19,459 bases of DNA from DATGUN01 sp035301285 (GCA_035301285.1 DATGUN010000107.1:1-19459); one strand, 5' to 3'. Counted from the first letter of the stretch, positions 1-6,461 are shown. Numbers and translations are program-made. Notes: a model not told the origin generated them from the sequence alone.

Positions 1-142
1 CATCCGCATCGAATGACTCCATTTGTTCAACCACTTCTCTTACTGTCTGTCGATCAAGTGCATTGAGAACATGCGGCCTGTTGATGGTAATCATACCAAT
101 CTGATTATATCGCTCCACCTTGATCCGTTTTTCCTCAGTCAT
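1..142 (-). CDS. Enoyl-CoA hydratase/isomerase family protein, N-terminal part (paa operon; runs off the left edge)
   Basis: Only the first 47 codons are inside the window. They begin MTEEKRIKVERYNQIGMITI and continue with NRPHVLNALD, the N-terminal beta-strand and NRP..NAL signature of the crotonase fold. In phenylacetate operons such proteins (PaaF, PaaG) hydrate dehydroadipyl-CoA or isomerise ring-1,2-epoxyphenylacetyl-CoA. The N-terminus cannot decide between these roles, so no symbol is given. The ATG at 140-142 overlaps the TGA of the upstream EthD-like gene by 8 bases. It is preceded by GGTGAGGAAG, so translational coupling is likely. The catalytic glutamates and oxyanion loop lie outside the window. 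Confidence 0.88.
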   Translation of the reverse strand, partial: MTEEKRIKVERYNQIGMITINRPHVLNALDRQTVREVVEQMESFDAD

Positions 143-440
143 CGACTTCCTCACCAATCATCAATGTCACGATATCACCTGCAAACTGCATGGCATCTTT
201 TCCTGATGCTTTTCCCTCATCCGTCTTCATAGCCTTTTGCAAAGAATCCATATCATCATAGATCATTTCACAAAGCAGATAATATTCGCTTTTCCCCATT
301 GGAGAGCCGACTATTTTTGTCACGTTCATATCACGTAAACCGGGAATCTTCTTTGTTATCGGCGTATGGACATTGAAATAATGGTCGTCAAATTTTTCTT
401 TGTCTTCCGGTTGTTTATATAGTGCAATCACTTTAGCCAT
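135..440 (-). CDS. EthD-family small dimeric alpha-beta barrel protein in the paa operon
   Basis: This 101-residue protein starts MAKVIALYKQPEDKEKFDDH and contains the YFNVHTPITKKIPGL stretch. The spacing of F/Y-x-x-x-H-x-P and the short length match the EthD/dimeric alpha-beta barrel (ferredoxin-like) family. Its biochemical role in phenylacetate pathways is not established. The start chosen is the ATG at 438-440 because AAGGAGCTG sits just upstream. An in-frame ATG nine codons earlier (465-467) overlaps the paaD stop and has no ribosome binding site. The gene lies between paaD and an enoyl-CoA hydratase, in the place where paaE is found in E. coli. It is far too short and lacks the motifs to be a PaaE reductase. 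Confidence 0.85.
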   Translation of the reverse strand: MAKVIALYKQPEDKEKFDDHYFNVHTPITKKIPGLRDMNVTKIVGSPMGKSEYYLLCEMIYDDMDSLQKAMKTDEGKASGKDAMQFAGDIVTLMIGEEVDD

Positions 441-466
441 TTTTATCAGCTCCTTATTTTGGTTCA

Positions 467-964
467 TTACGTACTGGCATGCGCTTCTTTCACTACAGGC
501 TTCATCGCTTCAAACGGATTTTTACAAGCAGAACAATATAAAATACTTCTGCATGCAGTAGGCCCGAACATATTATCCATCGATGTATACTCCGATGCAC
601 AGTATGGACACGGGACCGTCCAAGGTTCACCTGGCATATAATCCTTCGGTGGTGGAGCAATACCGTGTTTTTTCAACTCTTGTCGTCCTTTGGCAGTAAT
701 CTTATCTGTCGACCATTGATGTCGGAACGTGAATTCAACTTGGCAAGCATCCACCCATGGGATTTTTTCCACTGCAGCTTTGACATCCCGTTCAATGAAA
801 TCAAGTGCGGGACATCCAACAAATGTTGGAACCATTATGACCGAAACAAGATGCCGAATCACCTTGAGTTCGTGGACCATTCCGAGATCATATACACTGA
901 CTGATGGGATTTCCGGATCGTCCACCGTCTTTAGAACTACACGGATTTCTTCTTCGCGCTGCAA
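467..964 (-). CDS. paaD: Phenylacetate-CoA oxygenase assembly protein PaaD (PaaJ), MIP18/DUF59 fold with zinc ribbon
   Basis: PaaD helps mature or assemble the PaaABC epoxidase. The N-terminal half is a DUF59/MIP18 domain with DDPEIPSVSVYDLGMV and a conserved cysteine in PTFVGCPALDF. The C-terminal third has paired cysteines (CPYC and CSAC) around FGPTACRSILYC, a zinc-ribbon-like segment typical of PaaD. A TTG start at 962-964 is preferred because a very strong AGGGGGAGG site lies five bases upstream. It gives 165 residues, the length of E. coli PaaD. The alternative ATG at 1010-1012 would add 16 basic residues but has only a weak GGTGA upstream. The gene follows paaC closely in the same operon. 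Confidence 0.93.
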   Translation of the reverse strand: MQREEEIRVVLKTVDDPEIPSVSVYDLGMVHELKVIRHLVSVIMVPTFVGCPALDFIERDVKAAVEKIPWVDACQVEFTFRHQWSTDKITAKGRQELKKHGIAPPPKDYMPGEPWTVPCPYCASEYTSMDNMFGPTACRSILYCSACKNPFEAMKPVVKEAHAST

Positions 965-1024
965 GTTGCCCTCCCCCTTTCTTTGCCGATAAACACGATA
1001 CTTCCGTTCCATATACCACGCTAT

Positions 1025-1837
1025 TCACCAAACAGCTTCCCGATCGGTGTTATAAACTTCAGCCATGGTCTCGATGGCATGCTCCAAGTCTTCTGTGTGT
1101 ACTCCTGCCCGTCCACAGCCATCCACACTTCCTAGCGGGATGTCCGGGAGCCTTATCAGGGTGGCTTTCATTTCCGCAAGCCATGTGTCTCTTATCACGT
1201 CTTCACCCGTCACAAGGCCAAACTTCTCCATTTCGCGCGCATGATCACCTAGTGAAAGGACATCTTCGAATCGTTCCCATGCTTCATCAATCCGCTTTTG
1301 AATTCGTTCCTTCCCTTCATCTGTCGAGGTTTGGAGTTGTGTTATCCACATTTTCCAATGAGCTAGGTGGTAGGGTTGTTCCATCAACACTTTCTGCACC
1401 ATATGTGCAAGTGGCTCGTAAGAACAATTTGCAATTGCTTTCAACTTTGTTTTTTTAAACACTTCATAAAAATAGTTCCGGACGACGGTCAGGGCCCAAT
1501 CGTAGTATGGTTCTTCCCAGTATTCTCCGTCCCCGTTACGTTTTTCCAGGTAAGTAGCGTTCAGTCTTTCTTCAGCCGGGCGTACGTGTGCAAGAAAATC
1601 GCTGTCCCCTTCGTGTAAATCTTCCAATAATCCGTAATACATAGAGGCATGGCCCATTGTATTTTGCGTAATCGATGAATAGGCCAGGTCAGCCTCGATA
1701 TGTGGCGCAAGTCCAAGCCACTCCGCCCCGCGAAAGGATATGAGCAAATCATCATCGGCCAGTTGATACAACAAATCAGTCAACGCCTGGTAATATGCAG
1801 GATTTTCTTTTGCCTGTTCAGGTGATTCAATCCGCAT
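1025..1837 (-). CDS. paaC: 1,2-phenylacetyl-CoA epoxidase structural subunit PaaC
   Basis: PaaC is the non-catalytic ferritin-like partner that forms the heterodimeric core with PaaA. The product (270 residues from ATG 1835-1837) is almost all helical. Its segment LAYSSITQNTMGHASMYYGL sits where PaaA has its E-x-x-H iron ligands. Asparagine replaces the glutamate there, which fits the metal-free role of PaaC. The paaB stop and this ATG share one base (TGATG). A GTG one codon earlier (1838-1840) is also possible, and AAAGAGGTGA lies just upstream of both. A longer reading to an ATG at 1861 would run through that ribosome binding site and is unlikely. Confidence 0.93.
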   Translation of the reverse strand: MRIESPEQAKENPAYYQALTDLLYQLADDDLLISFRGAEWLGLAPHIEADLAYSSITQNTMGHASMYYGLLEDLHEGDSDFLAHVRPAEERLNATYLEKRNGDGEYWEEPYYDWALTVVRNYFYEVFKKTKLKAIANCSYEPLAHMVQKVLMEQPYHLAHWKMWITQLQTSTDEGKERIQKRIDEAWERFEDVLSLGDHAREMEKFGLVTGEDVIRDTWLAEMKATLIRLPDIPLGSVDGCGRAGVHTEDLEHAIETMAEVYNTDREAVW

Positions 1838-2196
1838 CACGGCTTTTTCACCTCTTTCCATGACATGATTTCTTTTTCATCGAGCATGCCTTGTTCCTTT
1901 TCCTTCCACTTTTTGCGTAGATACCCATACCCTTTTGTTGTACGATATTGTTTATTGTCGAGACGGTTGGTCCAATTTTTACGTTCTTCTGCCGTCATGG
2001 CCCGAACTGATTGCCTTGGTACCACCCATACATCAATAACATCCTGGCGTCGCATGAAGTTTTCCTGTGCGAGCATTAATGCCATCTCGTCATTTGGCGC
2101 TAATAAACTAAATTGATGTTGCATGGGCGATTTATGGTTCCGCTTGCTGAACACTTCATACTCTCGGTAAAAACGTGCTTCATTTTTGCTTGACAT
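1837..2196 (-). CDS. paaB: 1,2-phenylacetyl-CoA epoxidase subunit PaaB
   Basis: PaaB bridges PaaAC heterodimers in the epoxidase complex. The product is 119 residues and contains FYREYEVFSKRNHKSPMQHQ, FSLLAPNDEMALMLAQENF and DVWVVPR, which are typical of the family. The C-terminus is longer than in E. coli (about 95 residues) and carries a lysine-rich tail, KGYGYLRKKWKEKEQ. The ATG at 2194-2196 is chosen because GGGGGGATGAC precedes it directly. An in-frame ATG nine codons upstream (2221-2223) abuts the paaA stop and has no good site. The gene sits between paaA and paaC, the standard order. Confidence 0.94.
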   Translation of the reverse strand: MSSKNEARFYREYEVFSKRNHKSPMQHQFSLLAPNDEMALMLAQENFMRRQDVIDVWVVPRQSVRAMTAEERKNWTNRLDNKQYRTTKGYGYLRKKWKEKEQGMLDEKEIMSWKEVKKP

Positions 2197-2223
2197 GTCA
2201 TCCCCCCATTCATTTACAAGCAA

Positions 2224-3216
2224 TCAGACCGTGGTCTCCTGTGGCATCAAGGCTTGACGAACCCAGCGGTTATTTTCATATGCGATAGTCCGTAGTCTAA
2301 GGCGTGCTTGTGATTTGGGACCTTTGTTTTTGATGATCTGTTTGAATTCATCCCAGTCGGGTTGTCGATAGATCCAACACTCCTGCTCCTCATCATAATG
2401 AGCGGTGTCGTCCGGAAGGGTCAAACCAAGTGAAAACACACGCGGCATATATTTATCAAGAAAAGCTTGGCGTAGCTCTTCGTTCGTGCTTTTTCGGATC
2501 CGATATTTGATCATGATATCTTGTTTGGAGGATCCGGTCGTATCGGCAGACGCCGGGCCAAAAAACATCAGCAATGATGGCCACCAGCGGTTCAGTGATT
2601 CCTGCAAAATGGCGCGTTGCTCCTCTGTCCCTTCCGCTAGCGCCATAATGATTGACTCCCCGTGCTGTGCATGGAAAACCTCCTCTTGGCATATACGCTG
2701 TAAAGCGCGTTGATATGGTCCGTAAGAAGCATCAAGCATATTCGTCTGCGAGATGATTGCCGCACCATCGACAAGCCAGCCCACCATTCCGGCATCTGCC
2801 CATGTTTTCGTCGGCATATGGAAAACGTTATGGAACTTCAATCTACCGGCCAATAAATCTTCAATCAAGTCCTCCCGCGTTTTCCCATAGGGACGCATTA
2901 AATCTTCCGTCACGCGAAGCAGAAGCTGCCCATGCCCCATTTCATCCTGCACTTTCGCCATGATACCCAGCTTCCGTTTAAGTGATGGCGCTTTCGGTGT
3001 CCATTCTTTTTCTGGAAGCGCTCCCATAATTTCGCTCATACCATGCATTGAAATTAACTTTATCAGGGCCTGTCGGTAATCATTGGGCATCCAATCATCT
3101 GCTTCAATCTTTTCCCCGGCTTCAATCCGTTCCATAAATGCCGCGTACTTTTCTGGATCGTCTTCAACCACATCCCCTTTGGCAACGGAATCCGTACCTT
3201 CCACGTAATTGTACAC
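2224..3216 (-). CDS. paaA: 1,2-phenylacetyl-CoA epoxidase catalytic subunit PaaA
   Basis: PaaA is the di-iron subunit that epoxidises the ring of phenylacetyl-CoA. The family is recognisable end to end. Two E-x-x-H pairs occur in DEMGHGQLLLR and QEEVFHAQHGE (about residues 97-100 and 184-187 counting from the ATG at 3231), as expected for the di-iron site. The tail QARLRLRTIAYENNRWVRQA is also typical. Two starts are possible: ATG 3229-3231, or GTG 3214-3216. The GTG is preferred because GGAGGTG sits six bases upstream of it, whereas the ATG lies inside that ribosome binding site. It is the first gene of the operon and has an extended -10 promoter just upstream. Confidence 0.96.
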   Translation of the reverse strand: MYNYVEGTDSVAKGDVVEDDPEKYAAFMERIEAGEKIEADDWMPNDYRQALIKLISMHGMSEIMGALPEKEWTPKAPSLKRKLGIMAKVQDEMGHGQLLLRVTEDLMRPYGKTREDLIEDLLAGRLKFHNVFHMPTKTWADAGMVGWLVDGAAIISQTNMLDASYGPYQRALQRICQEEVFHAQHGESIIMALAEGTEEQRAILQESLNRWWPSLLMFFGPASADTTGSSKQDIMIKYRIRKSTNEELRQAFLDKYMPRVFSLGLTLPDDTAHYDEEQECWIYRQPDWDEFKQIIKNKGPKSQARLRLRTIAYENNRWVRQALMPQETTV

Positions 3217-3232
3217 ACCCTCCACCTCCATT

Positions 3233-3266
3233 ACGTTTATTTAACGTCATTATAACAATACGTCAT
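3233..3266. promoter_or_regulatory. Candidate PaaX operator: ACGTCAT direct repeats and an ACGTT/AACGT inverted repeat
   Basis: ACGTCAT occurs at 3244-3250 and again at 3260-3266, 16 bases apart, so copies lie on both sides of the paaA -10 element. A third ACGT core at 3233-3237 forms a perfect inverted repeat, ACGTT-n5-AACGT, with the first copy. The placement over the promoter and start site suits repression. The neighbouring divergent paaX gene is the obvious candidate regulator. That assignment is inference; the motif is not the E. coli PaaX consensus as I know it. Confidence 0.4.
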
Positions 3267-3277
3267 ACGATAAGCAA
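3249..3277 (-). promoter_or_regulatory. paa operon promoter (extended -10)
   Basis: Reading the minus strand, TTGCTT (3272-3277) and a perfect TATAAT (3249-3254) are separated by 17 bases. TG lies one base upstream of the -10 (TGTTATAAT), so this is an extended -10 sigma-A promoter with a weak -35. Transcription would start near 3242, only about 10-25 bases before the candidate paaA starts. Confidence 0.7.
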
Positions 3278-3339
3278 TGAGAATTTTTATAAAATTGTCA
3301 CTTAAAACAGATGGACGGGTCCACTGCCTCGCTTGGAAC

Positions 3340-3368
3340 TGGGACGATGGATCCTTCCCTCTGTCCCA
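3340..3368. repeat. Small stem-loop in the paaA-paaX divergon
   Basis: TGGGAC (3340-3345) and GTCCCA (3363-3368) form a perfect 6-bp inverted repeat, with the palindrome GGATCC inside the loop. It lies between the paa promoter and paaX and has no T-run, so it is not a convincing terminator. It resembles the GGGAC/GTCCC-type intergenic stem-loops common in Bacillaceae, a resemblance from memory only. Confidence 0.35.
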
Positions 3369-3432
3369 TTCCTCTTATTTGTAGTACACTATTCTTCAGG
3401 ATAAATTCATATTACAGAATAGGGAGACTCGG

Positions 3433-4281
3433 ATGGAAAAAAACTTTCAGACACGCTCGATGATTTTTACATTGTACGGTGACTATATCCGGCATTACGG
3501 GAATGTCATCTGGATCGGCAGCTTAATCCGCTTGCTCGAAGCATTCGGCCATAATGAACAATCCGTACGGGCAGCCGTTTCTCGGATGAGCAAACAAGGA
3601 TGGATCCAGTCAACCAAAAAAGGAAACAAGAGCTATTACTCCTTGACAGAACGTGGACGCGCACGCATGGAGGAGGCATCAAAACGTATATATAAAACAG
3701 CTTCACCTGATTGGGATGGACAGTGGCGTATTCTTGTCTACACGATTCCCGAAGAAAAACGCCATCTACGCGATGAGCTGAGGAAGGAACTTACATGGAG
3801 CGGATTTGGTCTTTTATCTAACAGCTGCTGGATTTCCCCAAATCCATTGGAAAAAGAAGTGAGTCAGTTGATAGACAAATACGGGATCCATGATTATGTA
3901 TCATTTTTTCAAGCGACCTATGCTGGAATGCGCAAACAAAAAGACATGGTTGATAAATGTTGGGATTTAGCCGATGTCAATCATCAATATAGGAGGTTTA
4001 TAGAGGTATACCGTGATGAATATAACGCCGCTAAACAAGAACTTGACAATGGTGTCATGAGTGACAGCGGAGCATTCGTACAATCAGCCACACTGGTGCA
4101 CCAATATCGCAAATTTTTATTCGTCGATCCGAATCTGCCTGAGGAATTATTGCCTGAGGAGTGGCTTGGCGATGCCGCCGGGAATTTGTTCACCGATTAC
4201 TATAATATGTTGGCTGAACCCGCGACACGTTTTTTTGAATCTGTTTTCGAGCCCGGCGAAATTATTGCAGAAAACCAGTGA
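3433..4281 (+). CDS. paaX: Phenylacetate-responsive transcriptional repressor PaaX
   Basis: PaaX is a GntR-like winged-helix repressor released by phenylacetyl-CoA. The product (282 residues) begins with the PaaX N-terminal HTH: MIFTLYGDYIRHYG, then SVRAAVSRMSKQGWI as the recognition region, and the wing KGNKSYYSLTERGR. It continues into the PaaX C-terminal domain with WRILVYTIPEEKRHLRDELR and WSGFGLLSNSCWISP. AGGGAGACTCGG supports the ATG at 3433. It is divergent from paaA and faces a MerR-type gene across a shared terminator. Length is slightly shorter than E. coli PaaX (about 316). It probably represses the paa operon through the repeats at 3233-3266. Confidence 0.95.
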   Translation: MEKNFQTRSMIFTLYGDYIRHYGNVIWIGSLIRLLEAFGHNEQSVRAAVSRMSKQGWIQSTKKGNKSYYSLTERGRARMEEASKRIYKTASPDWDGQWRILVYTIPEEKRHLRDELRKELTWSGFGLLSNSCWISPNPLEKEVSQLIDKYGIHDYVSFFQATYAGMRKQKDMVDKCWDLADVNHQYRRFIEVYRDEYNAAKQELDNGVMSDSGAFVQSATLVHQYRKFLFVDPNLPEELLPEEWLGDAAGNLFTDYYNMLAEPATRFFESVFEPGEIIAENQ

Positions 4282-4287
4282 TTTCAA

Positions 4288-4326
4288 TATAAAAGCAGCC
4301 GTCCACTGAGTGACCGCTGCTTTTAT
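4288..4326. terminator. Bidirectional terminator between paaX and the MerR-type gene
   Basis: AAAAGCAGC (4291-4299) pairs with GCTGCTTTT (4316-4324), and GTC/GAC extends the stem across one C-C mismatch. The A-run before and T-run after make it usable in both directions, which suits the convergent genes at 4281 and 4328. Confidence 0.85.
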
Positions 4327-4327
4327 T

Positions 4328-5089
4328 CTATTCATCTTTGGCATATGTCACAATCGCATCTCGCAAAAACGCTGCCCCGCCCTCTACTTTTTTATCATAA
4401 TAGGCACGGAAACGATCATCCGCAACATACATTTCCGCAAGTCCTGCATGCGCCTCCTTCGAGTAACTCGACCACGAGTACATCAACCATTCTTTATGTT
4501 TTTCAACAAGCCCATGTGCGGCATCGGAGGTCGGATCCCCTGTCTGTTTCGCATCCTTCAATAATTGGAACAGTTCTTCTTCCGTTTCCTGCATAGCATT
4601 GTAATCCGCTTCACTCATCCCTCTCAATTTGGCATTCGCTGCATCGATCGTCTCATCACCGTATTTGTCGCGGATTTCCCTGCCGTACGTTTCCTCGTTA
4701 TCTTGAATGAGCTTTTCCTTGAATCCTGTAAACTTGGCGTCATCCTGCATTGTTATCCCTCCTTTTTGATTCGCAATCGTTGCCTCAAGGGTGGAAAGAA
4801 GTTCATTCAGCCTATCCCGTTCATTTTTCAGTTGTTCATAATGGGCTTCCAGTGCATCTATCCGATTGTAGGCGGGGGCTGCCATCGCTTTTTTGATATC
4901 CGCTAAACCGAATCCCAGCTCCTTGTAAAACAGAATCTGCTGCAACCGATCCACTTCGTCCTGTCCATATAGGCGATACCCCGATGAATTGTATCTGCCC
5001 GGTTTCAACAAATCGATCTGATCATAATATCGAAGCGTACGGCTGCTCACACCAGAAAGGCTTGCTAATTCACTGACAGTATACTCCAT
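4328..5089 (-). CDS. MerR-family regulator with TipAS drug-binding domain (Mta/TipAL-like)
   Basis: The product is 253 residues. Residues 1-70 are a MerR winged helix with SSRTLRYYDQIDLLKPGR and GYRLYGQDEVDRLQQILFYK. Residues about 75-108 are a coiled-coil dimerisation helix. From about 125 to the end is a TipAS-like helical ligand domain with ADDRFRAYYDKKVEGGAAFL. The family activates multidrug-efflux genes or itself on binding lipophilic drugs. The ATG at 5087-5089 follows AAGGGGGAAAAACC. The upstream promoter has the 19-bp spacer and palindrome expected for autoregulation. An internal ribosome binding site and ATG at codon 114 could produce the ligand domain alone, as in Streptomyces TipA. 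It stands alone, with no transporter beside it. Confidence 0.9.
   Translation of the reverse strand: MEYTVSELASLSGVSSRTLRYYDQIDLLKPGRYNSSGYRLYGQDEVDRLQQILFYKELGFGLADIKKAMAAPAYNRIDALEAHYEQLKNERDRLNELLSTLEATIANQKGGITMQDDAKFTGFKEKLIQDNEETYGREIRDKYGDETIDAANAKLRGMSEADYNAMQETEEELFQLLKDAKQTGDPTSDAAHGLVEKHKEWLMYSWSSYSKEAHAGLAEMYVADDRFRAYYDKKVEGGAAFLRDAIVTYAKDE
4748..4767 (-). promoter_or_regulatory. Internal Shine-Dalgarno and in-frame ATG for a TipAS-only isoform
   Basis: Inside the MerR-type gene, AAAAAGGAGGG (complement of 4757-4767) is followed six bases later by ATG (4748-4750), codon 114, in the same frame. The site is stronger than that of the full-length start. It falls exactly at the junction between the coiled coil and the TipAS domain. 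It would yield a 140-residue ligand-binding protein (MQDDAKFTGFKEK and onward) ending at 4328. Confidence 0.6.
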
Positions 5090-5114
5090 GGTTTTTCCCC
5101 CTTCGGCAATTCAT

Positions 5115-5145
5115 ATGATAAACCTTTACGCAACGTTAAGGTCAA
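5115..5145 (-). promoter_or_regulatory. MerR-type promoter/operator with 19-bp spacer
   Basis: On the minus strand, TTGACC (5140-5145) and TATCAT (5115-5120) are 19 bases apart, the over-long spacer that MerR activators untwist. The spacer holds an inverted repeat, ACCTTAACG-n3-CGTAAAGGT, with one mismatch per arm (5122-5142). This resembles the known Mta/BltR-type operators and indicates self-activation by the gene starting at 5089. Confidence 0.85.
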
Positions 5146-5236
5146 GGGATTTTTCCAACTATTTTTATACACGCTTTTTTATCTTCGCCTAACATTTAAA
5201 TCCTTAGTCGCGTGCCCAGCCCAAGAGGAATAGGGT

Positions 5237-5680
5237 TTTTTCAATCAAGAACCGTTCTTGATGCAATTTCGACCCTCGAACAACGCTATTTTTCAATCAA
5301 GAACCATCCTTGATGCAATTTCGACCCTCGAACAACGCTATTTTTCAATCAAGAACCATCCTTGATTGAATTATGACCCTCTTGCACCCTCGTTTTTCAA
5401 TCAAGGACCACCCTTGATGCAATTTCAACCCTCGAACGCCCTCATTTTTCAATCAAGAACCGTCCTTGATGCAATTTCGACCCTCGAACGACCCTATTTT
5501 TCAATCAAGAACCGTTCTTGATGCAATTTCGACCCTGCGGAGCACCCATTTTTCAATCAAGAACCACTCTTGATGCAATTTCGACCCTCGAACGCCCTCA
5601 TTTTTCAATCAAGAACCGTCCTTGATGCAATTTCGACCCTCGAACGCTCTCATTTTTCAATCAAGAATAAAAATGGATTG
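5237..5680. repeat. Tandem array of eight 52-bp units plus a partial ninth, each with one or two hairpins
   Basis: Units begin at 5237, 5289, 5341, 5393, 5445, 5497, 5549 and 5601, exactly 52 bases apart. A degenerate ninth begins at 5653. The core is TTTTTCAATCAAGAACC, a variable CCTTGATGCAATTT, then CGACCCTCGAAC. Stem 1 is ATCAAGAA-n3-TTCTTGAT. Stem 2 is TTCGA-CCC-TCGAA, intact or wobble-paired in six of eight units. Substitutions in stem 1 leave A-C mismatches on plus-strand RNA but G-U pairs on minus-strand RNA. It is not CRISPR, because there are no unique spacers, and 52 is not a multiple of three. It lies just downstream of the minus-strand membrane-protein gene ending at 5718 and could be part of its 3' RNA. 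Confidence 0.9.
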
Positions 5681-5717
5681 AATTGTCCTTCCTCTATCGC
5701 CCACAAACATCCGCTTT

Positions 5718-6191
5718 CTAGTCATCCAACAGTTCCTTATTTTTCTTATACGACTTTTTCAAGGCTAGATAATTCAAGATAAAGAAAAGAATGGCAGCAA
5801 ATATTGTTGGTATAACCAAATCCAGCGTTTGTTCCAAATCGGTTGGGATACCTTTGAAAATAACATTCGAAACTAAAAATATCACCAAAAAGGTAGATGA
5901 GCTGAAATAAACGGCACGTCTTTTCTTTTTGAATCGCTTTTCCGTTGCGACGTCTGGATATTCAATCCCTGTCAATGTTGCTCTCAAGGTAATATACGTC
6001 CCTATAAAAAGCCAAGAAAGTAAAGCAATGGCAAGCCCCGGTACATCCATGGCAGAAATAAATGAGGTCAAAAATGAATAAACAAACAGCACCCCTCCAA
6101 GAATGACCGTCGCTTCAGCAAAGAAATAAAGAAGCCGTTTCTGGCGATATTCATCTTGCGGCAAAAGTTTCGCTATCCATGTTTTTTCCAT
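5718..6191 (-). CDS. Four-helix membrane protein paired with an XRE regulator
   Basis: I do not recognise a named family. The 157-residue product has a short basic amphipathic start (MEKTWIAKLLPQDEYRQKRL) and about four hydrophobic helices in two pairs. The pairs are separated by the charged loop GIEYPDVATEKRFKKKRRAV, and the tail is lysine-rich (KKSYKKNKELLDD). The ATG at 6189-6191 is one base after the stop of the HTH gene and follows GGGAGG inside that gene's last codons, so the two are coupled. This arrangement, a 60-70-residue XRE protein followed by a small membrane protein, is common in Firmicutes, where the regulator often controls its partner. No terminator precedes the tandem repeats downstream. 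Confidence 0.8.
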   Translation of the reverse strand: MEKTWIAKLLPQDEYRQKRLLYFFAEATVILGGVLFVYSFLTSFISAMDVPGLAIALLSWLFIGTYITLRATLTGIEYPDVATEKRFKKKRRAVYFSSSTFLVIFLVSNVIFKGIPTDLEQTLDLVIPTIFAAILFFILNYLALKKSYKKNKELLDD

Positions 6192-6192
6192 A

Positions 6193-6387
6193 TCAATCAT
6201 CCTCCCAAAATAAATCATCAAGTGTCTTATCCAGTACTTTGGCGATGGCAATACAAAGATTGAGGCTTGGATTATATTTCCCTTTTTCAATTAAACCGAT
6301 CGTTTGTCTGGCCACGGAAACCCTGCTTGCGAGCTGCTCTTGTGTGAGCGCCTTTTCAACTCTGGCCAGTTTGATTCGATTTGACAT
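6193..6387 (-). CDS. Small XRE/Cro-type helix-turn-helix regulator
   Basis: This 64-residue protein is essentially a single HTH_3 domain: NRIKLARVEKALTQEQLASR, then VSVARQTIGLIEKGKYNPSL as the recognition region, and LCIAIAKVLDKTLDDLFWEDD. The ATG at 6385-6387 is chosen because GGTGAAAGT precedes it. An in-frame ATG at 6400-6402 lacks a site. It is the first gene of a two-gene operon with the membrane protein at 5718-6191. A palindrome in its own promoter is the likely target for autorepression. Confidence 0.9.
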   Translation of the reverse strand: MSNRIKLARVEKALTQEQLASRVSVARQTIGLIEKGKYNPSLNLCIAIAKVLDKTLDDLFWEDD

Positions 6388-6422
6388 ACTTTCACCATCC
6401 ATGTCATATATATATGTTATTT

Positions 6423-6461
6423 TGTAATATATACATTACATCATTCCCCATAAACCGTCAA
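6423..6461 (-). promoter_or_regulatory. Promoter and palindromic operator of the XRE/membrane protein operon
   Basis: On the minus strand, TTGACG (6456-6461) lies 17 bases upstream of a weak TAATGT -10. The perfect inverted repeat TGTAAT-n6-ATTACA (6423-6440) overlaps that -10, a good position for repression by the small XRE protein. The -10 assignment is uncertain; the palindrome is certain. Confidence 0.6.

Noticed and set aside
904..1458. Plus-strand 184-codon open frame opposite paaC/paaD
   Set aside because: It has no ribosome binding site, has low-complexity Ser/His/Pro-rich composition, and lies antisense to two clear paa genes.
5237..5680. CRISPR array
   Set aside because: The whole 52-bp unit repeats with no unique spacers, arms vary between units, and no cas gene is near.
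5570..5782. Plus-strand 70-codon open frame in the repeats
   Set aside because: It is made mainly of repeat units whose 52-bp length shifts frame each time, and it runs antisense into the membrane-protein gene.
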